IMG/VR virus record: IMGVR_UViG_3300047388_000177
Location: 1-26,151 of that record
Direction: 5' to 3' (one strand)
Origin: a virus
Length of the DNA stretch: 26,151 bases
The notes below the pieces were generated by a model. It saw nothing but the letters and a program-made list of their open reading frames with translations. It was not told the DNA's origin and ran no database searches. Made by a program: the position numbers and the translations under genes. Positions 13,495 through 21,176 of the stretch are shown piece after piece (position 1 is the first letter of the stretch; each line of letters starts with the position of its first letter).

Positions 13495-14782
13495 TATCAC
13501 AACACTTACTAGGGAATGGATCCAATTTTTAAAGAATAACCAGATTGTAAGTACCAATTCGGATCCAAAGACTGGTAAACTTAAATATAACAGAAAACCT
13601 AATGTCCAGGAACTAATACGATTTCTTAGTCTTAAGACCGACTTCGACGAGGAGGATATTAGACGAGCAATTAAGACAGTTATGTCAAAGAAGGGTGTCG
13701 GCATCCACCCCGAAGAGCCGAAGACTCTGGGTGCTACCCCGCCTGAAACTTCACAGCAAAGACAACTACCGGGACCAAAGTCTGATAAGGTGTCGACATG
13801 GCAGCATGACGAACTTACTCCCGGGAAAAGACAGGCACCGAAAACTCCGATGCCACCGCAAGACAAGACTAGAAAATATTCCAATGATGATGCTGAGGAT
13901 GTTGAATTTAGGGATGCACCGTTAGGGCCTGGAGAACCGCCGGCCCTAACACATAAGAGAAGGCCACGGTTTAAGTACAGAAATAAAGATGGGCTCAATG
14001 AAGATTTTTATGATCGCCAAGGTGCTGAATTAGACGAAAACGATATTAAGGAAATTTTCCGCATACTTCTATCTCCAGCGCCGGCAATGGCAGAACCTAC
14101 GGAAGAACCGGGACCATCTGATGAAGAAAAGATTGCTAAGAAGCAGGAATACATGCGTAAGTTGAAGCAGATGATTCGTGAAGTCATGACGCCTCAACAA
14201 CGTAAGGCACTATGGAGAGCACTGGGTGAAAATCTGACGGAATCTATTATCAACCGTGCAGATGCTGAGGAAATCTTCAAGGATGCTGCGTATCTACGTA
14301 GCAAGCCAACAGGTCTTGGAAAAATCTTTAAGGGCTTAAGAAAGGACACAGTGAGCGTCGAAGATTTACGTCAGGTCTGGGCAAACGGGTTAGAAGGCGA
14401 TGGCTCCGATGGATATTCGAATGACACAAACGATATTAAGCGTATACTGTTAAAGTTCGGGTTCGGTGAGAAAGAAATCAATAAGGTTTTTGCTCAAGTA
14501 TTTAATACCGATGATGGGGATTACGACGAGATCACAGATGCACCAGCAGGAAGCCCTGCAGTGCAAAAGGTTGCTGATCTAGCCAAAGAATATGGATTGA
14601 GTAAACAATTGAGAGCATTCTTAGAGCAGGAATTTTCGGACGAACTTGGCCTCGACAAGAGAAAGGCCATGTCGGAAGATGTTAGACAGATTTTTACATT
14701 CATGGTGCAGGAAGAGCGCACAGAATTAGCAAGACTAATCCACGAACAGGAACAAAGACAACTTGGCCGCACAAGAAAATGA
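13484..14782 (+). CDS. Late protein with disordered middle, probable virion or assembly protein
   Basis: A 432-residue protein. Residues 1-70 look like a small helical domain (LTREWIQFLKNNQIV, ELIRFLSLKTDFDEEDIRRA). Residues ~75-210 are Pro/Lys/Glu-rich and probably disordered. From about 215 on it is helical again (KKQEYMRKLKQMIREVMTPQ, VEDLRQVWANGLEG, DIKRILLKFGFGEKEINKVF, then an Arg/Glu/Gln-rich end). The two segments DEEDIRRAI and DIKRILLKFGFGEKEINKVF look like related 'pair of helices' modules, perhaps binding domains repeated at both ends. No enzyme motif is seen. It overlaps the preceding gene and the following ligase-like gene (ATGA), so the three are coupled. Confidence 0.65.
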   Translation: MAINITTLTREWIQFLKNNQIVSTNSDPKTGKLKYNRKPNVQELIRFLSLKTDFDEEDIRRAIKTVMSKKGVGIHPEEPKTLGATPPETSQQRQLPGPKSDKVSTWQHDELTPGKRQAPKTPMPPQDKTRKYSNDDAEDVEFRDAPLGPGEPPALTHKRRPRFKYRNKDGLNEDFYDRQGAELDENDIKEIFRILLSPAPAMAEPTEEPGPSDEEKIAKKQEYMRKLKQMIREVMTPQQRKALWRALGENLTESIINRADAEEIFKDAAYLRSKPTGLGKIFKGLRKDTVSVEDLRQVWANGLEGDGSDGYSNDTNDIKRILLKFGFGEKEINKVFAQVFNTDDGDYDEITDAPAGSPAVQKVADLAKEYGLSKQLRAFLEQEFSDELGLDKRKAMSEDVRQIFTFMVQEERTELARLIHEQEQRQLGRTRK

Positions 14783-16182
14783 ATTTAAAAGAAGTATCAA
14801 GAGGAATATCTCATATTGAGGATATGCCTGTAGGGGAGATTATAGAAATTCTCACTAATCTTCCCGACTTTACCATTACTGAAAAAGTGGATGGTGCACA
14901 GATTCTTTTTGGGATAGATGAGACTGGTTTCTACACAAGTCGTGAGACTAAGGGTGGAACAAGAATTTACAATGAAGCAGATTATGGCATCACATTTGTT
15001 TCAACATACATGCGTTCCACACACAAGTTATTGGAACAAATGTTGCCTGTCTTGAAAGGTGCTGGTCTGAGATCCGGTGATCAAGTTGAGGCGGAAGTTC
15101 TTTATGGACAAGTTCCTAACGTTGTTCCATACTCTGCGGATACAAACTATCTAATCTTCCTACGCACTACCGAGGGCACCGTGAATATTGACCGTTTGAA
15201 GCAAAAGCTTGATAGTCAAGCGGTTTCCGTTTCCCTTGTGTCACCTTGCACAGATGATGGAAAAAGTATTACATTAAGGGAGCAGACCAATAATTGGAAA
15301 TTTGCTCGAGTACCCATTATTGAGAAAAGCTACGATATAGCACTTATCTCTAACCATCTTTCTGAAATACGTCGCTATCTTTCATTGAAAGATAGCTTCA
15401 CTATGCAACCATTGAGTGTTATTTTAGAGACACCACTTAACAAAATTCCGGATTGGGTTCCCGCAGGTGCATGGAAAACAACTAAAGAATATCTCAAAGA
15501 ACGTAGAGAGGAAATTTGTAACGAATTAGATCAGGCACATATTTTTCCACTCAAGACTGTATTGCTGAATAATTTTGTAAGAGAAACAGCTAGTGCCTTT
15601 GGCCCACCAATCGAAGAAGGCGGATGGATCGAAGGAGTTGTGCTAAGAAGCAATACTACCGGTCGAATGGTAAAGATTGTCGACAAAGACGTCTTTGGTG
15701 CAATTCGTGAAATGGCATGGCAAAAAAGAAACATGCTTACTGAGCGTGCAAAGGGAATTTATGAAGCATCAAGCTTTATGGGTCGCTTGATGTTGGATAT
15801 GGCTACATCTATTGGCCATCCCGAATTGGGAACCATGCAGGCCAAGAACTATTTGCGTAAGGCCGGAAAAATCACCGAAGAAAGGGTGTCTTCTTTAGCA
15901 GAAGGAACAGATTTTGATTCAGTACGATTGTACTGGTCTTCCTTACTAGAGATCAGGCATACCGATCTTGAGAGAGAATTAGATAAATATGAAAAAGAAG
16001 AGGCCGACCTTTCCGGGACCGGACACCACCGAAACCTGGTGGTTGCCATTAAAGAAAAGACAAAGCAGACGTTTGCACAGGCTTTTCAACAGATTAATGA
16101 GTTTCAAGAAGCTACGTTACAAGCGAAAACAACAGGAGACTTGATAAAGGCTCTAGCAGGAAAACAGTTAGGCGAAATTTGA
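14779..16182 (+). CDS. Covalent nucleotidyltransferase of the DNA/RNA ligase superfamily
   Basis: A 467-residue protein with the ordered motifs of ATP-dependent polynucleotide ligases and capping enzymes. Motif I is EKVDGAQ (35-41), where Lys36 would carry AMP. TSRETKGG (53-60) is a following Arg/Glu motif. VEAEVLYG (103-110) is like motif III/IIIa, WIEGVVLR (283-290) is motif IV, and RMVKIVDK (296-303) is motif V. The spacing between III and IV is longer than in minimal RNA ligases. About 150 C-terminal residues are helical (LERELDKYEKEEADL, FAQAFQQINEFQEATLQAK). Whether it seals RNA, DNA or modifies another substrate cannot be told. It sits in a late operon and, after a 214-base decayed region, next to a Pol-beta-type nucleotidyltransferase, which suggests end-repair or end-modification. 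Confidence 0.75.
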   Translation: MNLKEVSRGISHIEDMPVGEIIEILTNLPDFTITEKVDGAQILFGIDETGFYTSRETKGGTRIYNEADYGITFVSTYMRSTHKLLEQMLPVLKGAGLRSGDQVEAEVLYGQVPNVVPYSADTNYLIFLRTTEGTVNIDRLKQKLDSQAVSVSLVSPCTDDGKSITLREQTNNWKFARVPIIEKSYDIALISNHLSEIRRYLSLKDSFTMQPLSVILETPLNKIPDWVPAGAWKTTKEYLKERREEICNELDQAHIFPLKTVLLNNFVRETASAFGPPIEEGGWIEGVVLRSNTTGRMVKIVDKDVFGAIREMAWQKRNMLTERAKGIYEASSFMGRLMLDMATSIGHPELGTMQAKNYLRKAGKITEERVSSLAEGTDFDSVRLYWSSLLEIRHTDLERELDKYEKEEADLSGTGHHRNLVVAIKEKTKQTFAQAFQQINEFQEATLQAKTTGDLIKALAGKQLGEI

Positions 16183-16183
16183 C

Positions 16184-16400
16184 ATGAGAGTTGACGAGAT
16201 TCTGTCATTAAACGATGTTCTGATTTAGACAGCTTCTATAATTCGATAGATATAATCAGCGCCAACTACAGAATTTGAATGTTACTAGAATCTCGAATCG
16301 GGTATTGCAATCTTGGCAGGAAGGAATGAGATTACGTAAGCATTACAATTCTCTACACGACCAAACTGTTATCGGCCTAAATCAACTAATTGACAAATGA
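16184..16400 (+). pseudogene. Probable decayed small gene between the ligase-like and nucleotidyltransferase genes
   Basis: This 214-base gap holds no long ORF but has gene-like pieces in three frames: MRVDEILSLND from the ATG at 16184 (stop at 16226), LDSFYNSIDIISANYRI (about 16225-16275), and a frame open from 16242 to a TGA at 16398 that ends MRLRKHYNSLHDQTVIGLNQ followed by LIDK. The last piece has an AGGAAGGA site at 16318-16325 before an ATG at 16326, and an ATGA overlap with the next gene. This looks like a ~70-residue gene with at least two frameshifts. The 24-residue end may still be translated, coupling the next gene. Confidence 0.4.
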
Positions 16401-17290
16401 AATTAAAATACACCGGGACTCCCACCGATTTGGGAGGCACAGCCGTTCCCGGTTGTGGCACAATCCACATAAGCGAAATTAAAGAGACGCTAACTAAGTT
16501 ATCTAATGACTTAGAGATGCCTTTTGACTTCAACGACTACATCGTGGGTTCGGCCGGAAAAAGAGAATATTCCGGCGATATTGACCTTGTATTAGATGAT
16601 GCTCGGTGGGATTACGGTGTAACTGCATTTAGAGAGAATTTAGAGGAAGTATTTGGCAAAGATAATGTCGCACGCAATGGCGACATGTTGCACCTCAAGT
16701 ATCCCGTTGTCATGTACGAGGAAGACCTACAAGAGGCACAACCACGCACGGGATTCGTGCAGATTGATTTCATGTTTGGAAATTCAGTCTGGAAGAAATT
16801 TTATCATTATGCTGACGAGAATTCAGAATATAAGGGCGCACATCGAAATCTGATGTTAGCAGCCATTACATCTGAGTTGAATACCTATCCACACATTGAC
16901 TTGAATGATCTTTGTCCAACCGTTCGGGAGAGTGATCGTCCAGCCGGTATTATTAGGTGGAAATGGGGTTCAAATGGACTCATTCAAGTAAATAGACATA
17001 GTGTTAAAGATAAGCACGGACACTGGAAGAAAAAACAAGAAGATACGGTAATTGCTGGTCCGTACACTGATCCGAAAACAATTGCAGGTATTTTATTTCC
17101 GTCTGCACAGAATGAAGATGTATTCAAAAGTATGGAATCACTGATGATTGCTGTGAAGGAAAATTACGGAATGGTTGATTGTGAACGTGTTTGGAGACGT
17201 TCCGCACGTAATTTTTACGACTGGCCACAGGGAAAACTGTTTGAATATCCATCAGAAATTGCCACATATCTACCGCCAAATGATAAATAA
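16397..17290 (+). CDS. Pol-beta-superfamily nucleotidyltransferase
   Basis: A 297-residue enzyme with the nucleotidyltransferase signature VGSAGKREYSGDIDLVLDD (50-68): the GS motif at 51-52 and metal-binding Asp61 and Asp63. The third acidic residue is in VQIDFMFG (Asp124). This is the catalytic triad of the Pol-beta fold, which includes poly(A) and CCA-adding enzymes and aminoglycoside or protein nucleotidylyltransferases. The N-terminus holds VPGCGTIHISEI and the C-terminal half is mixed helical, with ARNFYDWPQGK. No ribosome site precedes the ATG. It overlaps the end of the small ORF before it by ATGA. Being paired with a ligase-superfamily protein, it may act in RNA or DNA end-processing. 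The substrate is unknown. Confidence 0.75.
   Translation: MKLKYTGTPTDLGGTAVPGCGTIHISEIKETLTKLSNDLEMPFDFNDYIVGSAGKREYSGDIDLVLDDARWDYGVTAFRENLEEVFGKDNVARNGDMLHLKYPVVMYEEDLQEAQPRTGFVQIDFMFGNSVWKKFYHYADENSEYKGAHRNLMLAAITSELNTYPHIDLNDLCPTVRESDRPAGIIRWKWGSNGLIQVNRHSVKDKHGHWKKKQEDTVIAGPYTDPKTIAGILFPSAQNEDVFKSMESLMIAVKENYGMVDCERVWRRSARNFYDWPQGKLFEYPSEIATYLPPNDK
17282..17289 (+). promoter_or_regulatory. Late promoter GATAAATA at the end of the nucleotidyltransferase gene
   Basis: The box overlaps the preceding gene's stop codon. Transcription would begin near 17295, giving a leader of about 42 bases containing a small GGGA/TCCC hairpin (17301-17311) and an AGGAG site (17323-17327) nine bases before the next ATG. 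Confidence 0.7.
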
Positions 17291-17336
17291 GTTTATGAAT
17301 GGGATAATCCCGTCACAAATTTAGGAGATTAAAATT

Positions 17337-18158
17337 ATGACAACTAAGGTCAATGGTTCTGCTTACCCAGGCATTTGGGTAGAAAAGCAAGTTACATTCG
17401 TTAAGTTAACATTTAGCAAGGACATTTCGGCTCTTGGCGCCTCTGATTTGTTTGTCCTTGGCACAACAACCGCTGCCGGTGCTGGTACTGTTGCTGATTC
17501 GTCTTTCGGTGTAGTCGAAAGCGCGTTGGTACAGGCTCTAAAGACTTTAGAAACAAAGTCGACAGTTCTTGGCATTAGTAAATATCTGCAAACTACACCC
17601 ACTGTTGTGGTTACAATGGCTGCCGGTGCTGGTTCTACAACCACTATCACAGTGACAAGCACCACAGGTCTTGTTGCAGGCCAGACTGTTGCAGTTACCG
17701 CAGGAACTGGATCCTTCCTTCCAGGCACAAAGGTTACCGCAGTGTTAAGCGGAACACAATTTACAGTTAATTTGGCACCTACTGTTGCGTTATCTGGCGC
17801 TACAGTTACTGGCTCGACTTTTGCTGGTGGTCAGGTTGATGTTATGCTTGGTTATGCCGAAGGTTGGTTCTCGGATATTGCCGGTGTCGTTGCCACTGGT
17901 CTTCCAGTTATTAATGCCGAAGCATATGTGTTCGCTCCAGGCGCTGCACCTACAAACGTCGCAGGCGCGTTGGTTACCGTCGGTGACACTGCCGTGACAT
18001 TCGGGATGGAATTTGTTGCATTTAATGGTTCGATGCCTGTTGCTACATTTGCTAATGGCGATTTGGATCTTGGCCCGGGCGCAACTTCAGGTGCTACACC
18101 GACAAACAGCCCAACTGGCACTCCGGGTTATTACCCATCGGAACTCATTACAGCTTAA
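17337..18158 (+). CDS. Late structural protein with an Ig-like insertion
   Basis: A 273-residue protein with all the marks of a strongly expressed virion protein: its own late promoter, a strong AGGAG site, its own terminator, and an Ala/Gly/Thr/Val-rich composition without Cys. The first ~85 residues (NGSAYPGIWVEKQVTFVKLT, then a SALGASDLFVLGTTT stretch and ESALVQALKTLETK) and the segment from about 165 on (GGQVDVMLGYAEGWFSD, VINAEAYVFAPG) seem to form one domain. The Thr/Gly-rich part between them (TTTITVTSTTGLVAGQTVAV and what follows) looks like an inserted beta-sandwich. A similar protein occurs in cyanophage-type particles, to my memory. It could be a head decoration, tail or whisker protein. 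Confidence 0.65.
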   Translation: MTTKVNGSAYPGIWVEKQVTFVKLTFSKDISALGASDLFVLGTTTAAGAGTVADSSFGVVESALVQALKTLETKSTVLGISKYLQTTPTVVVTMAAGAGSTTTITVTSTTGLVAGQTVAVTAGTGSFLPGTKVTAVLSGTQFTVNLAPTVALSGATVTGSTFAGGQVDVMLGYAEGWFSDIAGVVATGLPVINAEAYVFAPGAAPTNVAGALVTVGDTAVTFGMEFVAFNGSMPVATFANGDLDLGPGATSGATPTNSPTGTPGYYPSELITA

Positions 18159-18180
18159 TTGTTGTTTTGACCAAACAAAG

Positions 18181-18201
18181 ACCTGCTTCGGCAGGTTTTT
18201 T
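18181..18201 (+). terminator. Intrinsic terminator (UUCG tetraloop)
   Basis: ACCTGC (18181-18186) pairs with GCAGGT (18191-18196) around a stable TTCG loop, followed by a run of T residues. It lies 23 bases after the stop of the structural gene 17337-18158 and separates that unit from the HNH endonuclease gene. Confidence 0.9.
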
Positions 18202-18224
18202 GTTGATTAAAATTTTTAAGTTAT

Positions 18225-18232
18225 GATAAATA
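18225..18232 (+). promoter_or_regulatory. Late promoter GATAAATA for the HNH endonuclease
   Basis: It is placed 24 bases after the intrinsic terminator. Transcription would begin near 18238, which lies after the ATG at 18223 and so rules it out as the start, in favour of ATG 18256. Confidence 0.65.
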
Positions 18233-18255
18233 TATCAAGCTTTGTGGGGTTTACT

Positions 18256-19560
18256 ATGGAACAGTCAATTGAATATCAGATGAAAAGGTATACAAAATTT
18301 ATAGAGGGCAGGAAAAATCGAGAAATCGATAAAAATTTTACATACACCGAGATTCATCACATAAATCCCAGGTCGTTAGGTGGCACGAATGATGTAGACA
18401 ATCTTATATGTTTAACTGCACGGGAACATTATATTGCTCATTGGATGTTATTTAAGGTTTATCCAAATTCTTATAAGATGTTTAATGCATTTTATTCCAT
18501 GTGTTGTAAAAATTCTGGTAAAATAGAATATAATATTGTTTCTTTTAAAAGATTATTGAATTCCAAAACATTTCAGATATTAAAAAATAAAAACAGTGAA
18601 TATAGAAAAGGTAAAGTTTTTGTAATAGAAAAAGCCACAGGGCTAAATACGATGATTACCAAACATGAATTCAGGGCGAATCGAGAGAAATATTCTTATT
18701 ATACAGAAGGGATGGTCTCTGTCTTTGACGAAGAGGGAAATACCTGTTATATAGATTGCGATACCTATCATAAAAATAAAAATAAATATAGTCATAGAAA
18801 TTCTGGCAAAGTCTTTGTTTATTCCAAAAAAGAGTCCGAAAATAATGGAGTTTGGCTTGATATAAACGAATATGAAAATAATAAACATTTATATATAACA
18901 CATTCGACCGGGTTAGTTACTGTTAGAGACATTACCGGTAATAAAGTCAGAATACCGACTGAGATTTATCAGTTAAATAAAAATGAATTTACTCACAAAA
19001 ATTCGGGTTTGTTAAGTGTTAGAGATTTAAACGGTATAGAACAATTAATAACAGTTGACGAATATAATAACAACAGGGATTTATACATTCATAAAAATAA
19101 AAATTATATAAACGTGTTTAATGATTCCGGCGATAGATTAAGAATAACAATGGACGAATATCGAAAAAACAAGAGTTTATATAAAACTATATCATCGGGA
19201 ACAGTAGTTGTGTTTAATTCCTTGGGTAAGAGAATCAGGATATCCAAGAACGAATATGCAAAAAATGCAGGATCTTATACACCTTATAAAAAGAATGATA
19301 TCACTTTATTAAACCCCGATGGGGAAAAATTATCTATTACATCAAGTGAATATAAGATAAATAGGGAATACTATCGTTCTCTGGGATTCAGGACTGCATT
19401 TGAGTTCGCTAAAATTCAATATTATGATAAGTATTATAATATAATAGTGCATCTTACATCCGAGGAAGCCAGGAACTTAAATAAAGTGTATGAAAGAAAT
19501 AGATTCTTACAACTATCGAAAATGAAAAATCAGATAAAGGATAATGAAAATGGTAATTAG
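18256..19560 (+). CDS. HNH homing endonuclease with eight tandem DNA-binding-like modules
   Basis: A 434-residue protein. The nuclease part, residues 30-70, shows YTEIHHINPRSLGG with His34/His35, Asn49 in DNLICL, and REHYIAHWML with His58 and His62. This is the HNH signature of phage homing endonucleases. Residues 119-378 are eight repeats of 32-35 residues with the pattern G-x-V-x-V-x-D-x-x-G, a short strand, x-E-Y-x-x-N-x-x-x-Y. They are probably DNA-recognition modules. The start at 18256 is chosen because the upstream ATG lies in the late promoter. A GGGG tract is six bases before it. AT-rich codon use (ATA, AAA, AAT) differs from flanking virion genes. It ends inside the start of the next structural gene and supplies that gene's ribosome site. 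No intron or interrupted gene is seen, so it is free-standing. Confidence 0.85.
   Translation: MEQSIEYQMKRYTKFIEGRKNREIDKNFTYTEIHHINPRSLGGTNDVDNLICLTAREHYIAHWMLFKVYPNSYKMFNAFYSMCCKNSGKIEYNIVSFKRLLNSKTFQILKNKNSEYRKGKVFVIEKATGLNTMITKHEFRANREKYSYYTEGMVSVFDEEGNTCYIDCDTYHKNKNKYSHRNSGKVFVYSKKESENNGVWLDINEYENNKHLYITHSTGLVTVRDITGNKVRIPTEIYQLNKNEFTHKNSGLLSVRDLNGIEQLITVDEYNNNRDLYIHKNKNYINVFNDSGDRLRITMDEYRKNKSLYKTISSGTVVVFNSLGKRIRISKNEYAKNAGSYTPYKKNDITLLNPDGEKLSITSSEYKINREYYRSLGFRTAFEFAKIQYYDKYYNIIVHLTSEEARNLNKVYERNRFLQLSKMKNQIKDNENGN
18610..19389 (+). repeat. Eight tandem ~32-residue coding repeats in the HNH endonuclease
   Basis: The units start GKVFVIEK, GMVSVFDE, GKVFVYSK, GLVTVRDI, GLLSVRDL, NYINVFND, GTVVVFNS and NDITLLNP, with lengths of 33, 32, 35, 32, 32, 32, 32 and 32 residues. 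DNA identity between units is modest, so the array is old. Units 4 and 5 are the most alike. Confidence 0.8.
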
Positions 19561-20131
19561 AGCTAATGGTGGAATAATCAATAGTCAGTCATTAACAGGT
19601 GGAATGAGATTTTTTAAGATTATTGCTTCAGGCACCGAATTTGCTTGGGCGGTGTCGGACGGGACAGTTAATCTTGACATATCTACAACCGGTGGCGCAA
19701 CCCCGGTAACAACATATTTTGAAGTCGGTAATAATAGACCAGTTCCTAACAGCGCAGCTGAAATTGTTTTGAGAGAAGTTAGTAAACAAGCTGATATTGT
19801 TATTATTGGTATGGAACCTGGACTTTATGGATCCACAACTGAGTTACATATTGGTGTATCAGCATCCGCATTTGGGTGGGGTTCAGATTTACCTGATTAC
19901 CAGACACCACCCGCAAATGCCGATGAAGATCAGCTTCCTACCTCACCAACAAATGCTGCATTAGAAATGCAGGCAGCAATTCAAGCTCTTCCGGATGCGA
20001 CAGTGTATATTACAACCGGAAGTGCAGATCAAACTAACACACCGGTCTCTGCGGTCGTAAGTTTTGCAGCAGTTACTGTAGTTGAGGTTTCTTTCACACT
20101 TGGAACAGCAACCTACTTTACCTTGGCATAA
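19550..20131 (+). CDS. Virion structural protein, paralogue of the next gene at its N-terminus
   Basis: A 193-residue protein. The ATG at 19550 is preferred over 19544 because the AAAGGA site (19536-19541) is then eight bases away. It begins MVIRANGGIINSQSLTGG, then has an aromatic beta-rich segment (FFKIIASGTEFAWAVSDG), SAAEIVLREVSKQADIVIIG, and a Pro/Ala-rich loop (DYQTPPANADEDQLPTSP). The N-terminus and the SAAEI element recur in the protein at 20228, so the two are duplicated particle proteins. The HNH gene lies directly upstream, apparently inserted before this gene. A strong terminator follows. It is probably a minor head, tail or fibre-associated protein. Confidence 0.65.
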   Translation: MVIRANGGIINSQSLTGGMRFFKIIASGTEFAWAVSDGTVNLDISTTGGATPVTTYFEVGNNRPVPNSAAEIVLREVSKQADIVIIGMEPGLYGSTTELHIGVSASAFGWGSDLPDYQTPPANADEDQLPTSPTNAALEMQAAIQALPDATVYITTGSADQTNTPVSAVVSFAAVTVVEVSFTLGTATYFTLA

Positions 20132-20148
20132 TTTAGCCAAATAAGAAC

Positions 20149-20171
20149 ATAGGGCCTTGCGCCCTATTCTT
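20149..20171 (+). terminator. Intrinsic terminator-like hairpin
   Basis: ATAGGGC (20149-20155) pairs with GCCCTAT (20161-20167) around CTTGC, followed by TCTTTT. It lies 18 bases after the stop at 20131 and before the next late promoter. Confidence 0.8.
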
Positions 20172-20195
20172 TTGGTCCCGCAATCTGAAATTCTT

Positions 20196-20203
20196 GATAA
20201 ATA
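20196..20203 (+). promoter_or_regulatory. Late promoter GATAAATA
   Basis: Transcription would start near 20209, leaving a short leader with TAAGGAA (20214-20220) before the ATG at 20228. The box sits inside a TTCTTG/CAAGAA inverted repeat (20191-20209), which may be chance. Confidence 0.7.
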
Positions 20204-20227
20204 CAAGAATAATTAAGGAATACTTTT

Positions 20228-21154
20228 ATGCCTATCAGAACCTCGGGTGGTGTCTTTAATGACCAGATGCTAACTGGGTCCTTGTCCCATTGGGTGGTGT
20301 GCGGTGCTGATTTCAGCGGTGCGATAAACAGTTTCGGACAGCCAGTTCCTTTTTCGGCTGCAGAAATCATCTTTAATAAAATTGAAGCTGGCGCATATGT
20401 AGATATCATGAATCCCAATGAAGTAAATCTTTCTTTCGCGTTAGAAGAAGGTAGATCTACATGGGACGAAGCTTCGTTAACTGCAATGATTCAATCACTG
20501 GGAACGGATGTCGGTGTTGACCATGTTGATTGCTCGGTTTGTGTTTGCACAAGAGTTCCGTATGTTTGGTGTTGTGGTAATGGATCAGAATCTTTCTTAG
20601 ATCTTACTGACACACCGGATACCTATGCAGGTTCGGCAGGATTTGTCGTAACAGTTAATCCTACGGAAGATGGTTTAATTTTTCTATCGCCGACGCCAAG
20701 CTCAAACGCCTTCTCTTTTGTGGCTGTTCCAACACAGTCTACCCTTGCAGCAGTTGGTAATGATACTCTTACAATCCTCCCCGGGTCGAATATTGTTATT
20801 ACCACAAATTCTCTTACAAATGAAGTAACAATTAATGCAATAACGCTGGGTTTAAATGATTATATTCCTATACCCGGTGGATCAGCAATGTCGATTAGTC
20901 AGAAATATTTTGTTACATCAGATGGAATTGTAACATTGCCACCCTTGACTCTAATTAATGCACCGGGGCAATCTGTGACTGTTACAAAGACAGTGGGATT
21001 TAATGCAGTATTTGTCAACGTGGGCGATGTTTCGGATCAGATAAACACAGATCTGGGATCAACAAATTCTATAGAATTTGATGCAACTCAGGAATTGATC
21101 TTTATTGCAAGCGATGCTAATAATTGGGAACTCCAGATTGGATCAGCCAATTAA
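20228..21154 (+). CDS. Virion structural protein with Cys cluster and tail-fibre-like segment
   Basis: A 308-residue protein. Residues 1-60 resemble the previous structural protein (MPIRTSGGVFNDQMLTGS, SAAEIIF). A Cys-rich patch follows at about 102-116 (CSVCVC...CC), possibly a metal site. Next comes FLDLTDTPDTYAGSAGFVVT, then PTEDGLIFL, a phrase common in phage fibre and adhesin-like proteins. The remainder is a beta-rich domain (LTILPGSNIVITTNSLTNEV, SVTVTKTVGFNAVFVNVG), typical of particle surface proteins. It has its own late promoter and a good ribosome site. It could be a head or tail fibre component. A homing-endonuclease-like mini-ORF follows directly. Confidence 0.65.
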   Translation: MPIRTSGGVFNDQMLTGSLSHWVVCGADFSGAINSFGQPVPFSAAEIIFNKIEAGAYVDIMNPNEVNLSFALEEGRSTWDEASLTAMIQSLGTDVGVDHVDCSVCVCTRVPYVWCCGNGSESFLDLTDTPDTYAGSAGFVVTVNPTEDGLIFLSPTPSSNAFSFVAVPTQSTLAAVGNDTLTILPGSNIVITTNSLTNEVTINAITLGLNDYIPIPGGSAMSISQKYFVTSDGIVTLPPLTLINAPGQSVTVTKTVGFNAVFVNVGDVSDQINTDLGSTNSIEFDATQELIFIASDANNWELQIGSAN

Positions 21155-21176
21155 TACACTCCAGGTAAATAAAGAA

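Noticed and set aside
13381-13998. Minus-strand ORF of 205 residues
   Set aside because: It is antisense to two well-supported late genes, has a Ser/Leu/Val-rich composition typical of shadow frames, and has no promoter or ribosome site.
15982-15989. GATAAATA inside the ligase-like gene
   Set aside because: It lies in codons for Asp-Lys-Tyr with no gene start nearby. Treated as chance.
17363-18121. Minus-strand ORFs (121 and 89 residues) under the structural gene
   Set aside because: Low-complexity Val/Pro/Ala products are the expected antisense of an Ala/Gly/Thr-rich gene.
18223-18258. ATG at 18223 as the HNH endonuclease start
   Set aside because: It lies at the late-promoter box and upstream of the predicted transcript start. 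The ATG at 18256 fits better.
19356-19363. GATAAATA inside the HNH gene
   Set aside because: It is in the repeat-encoding region, almost 190 bases before the next start. Treated as chance.
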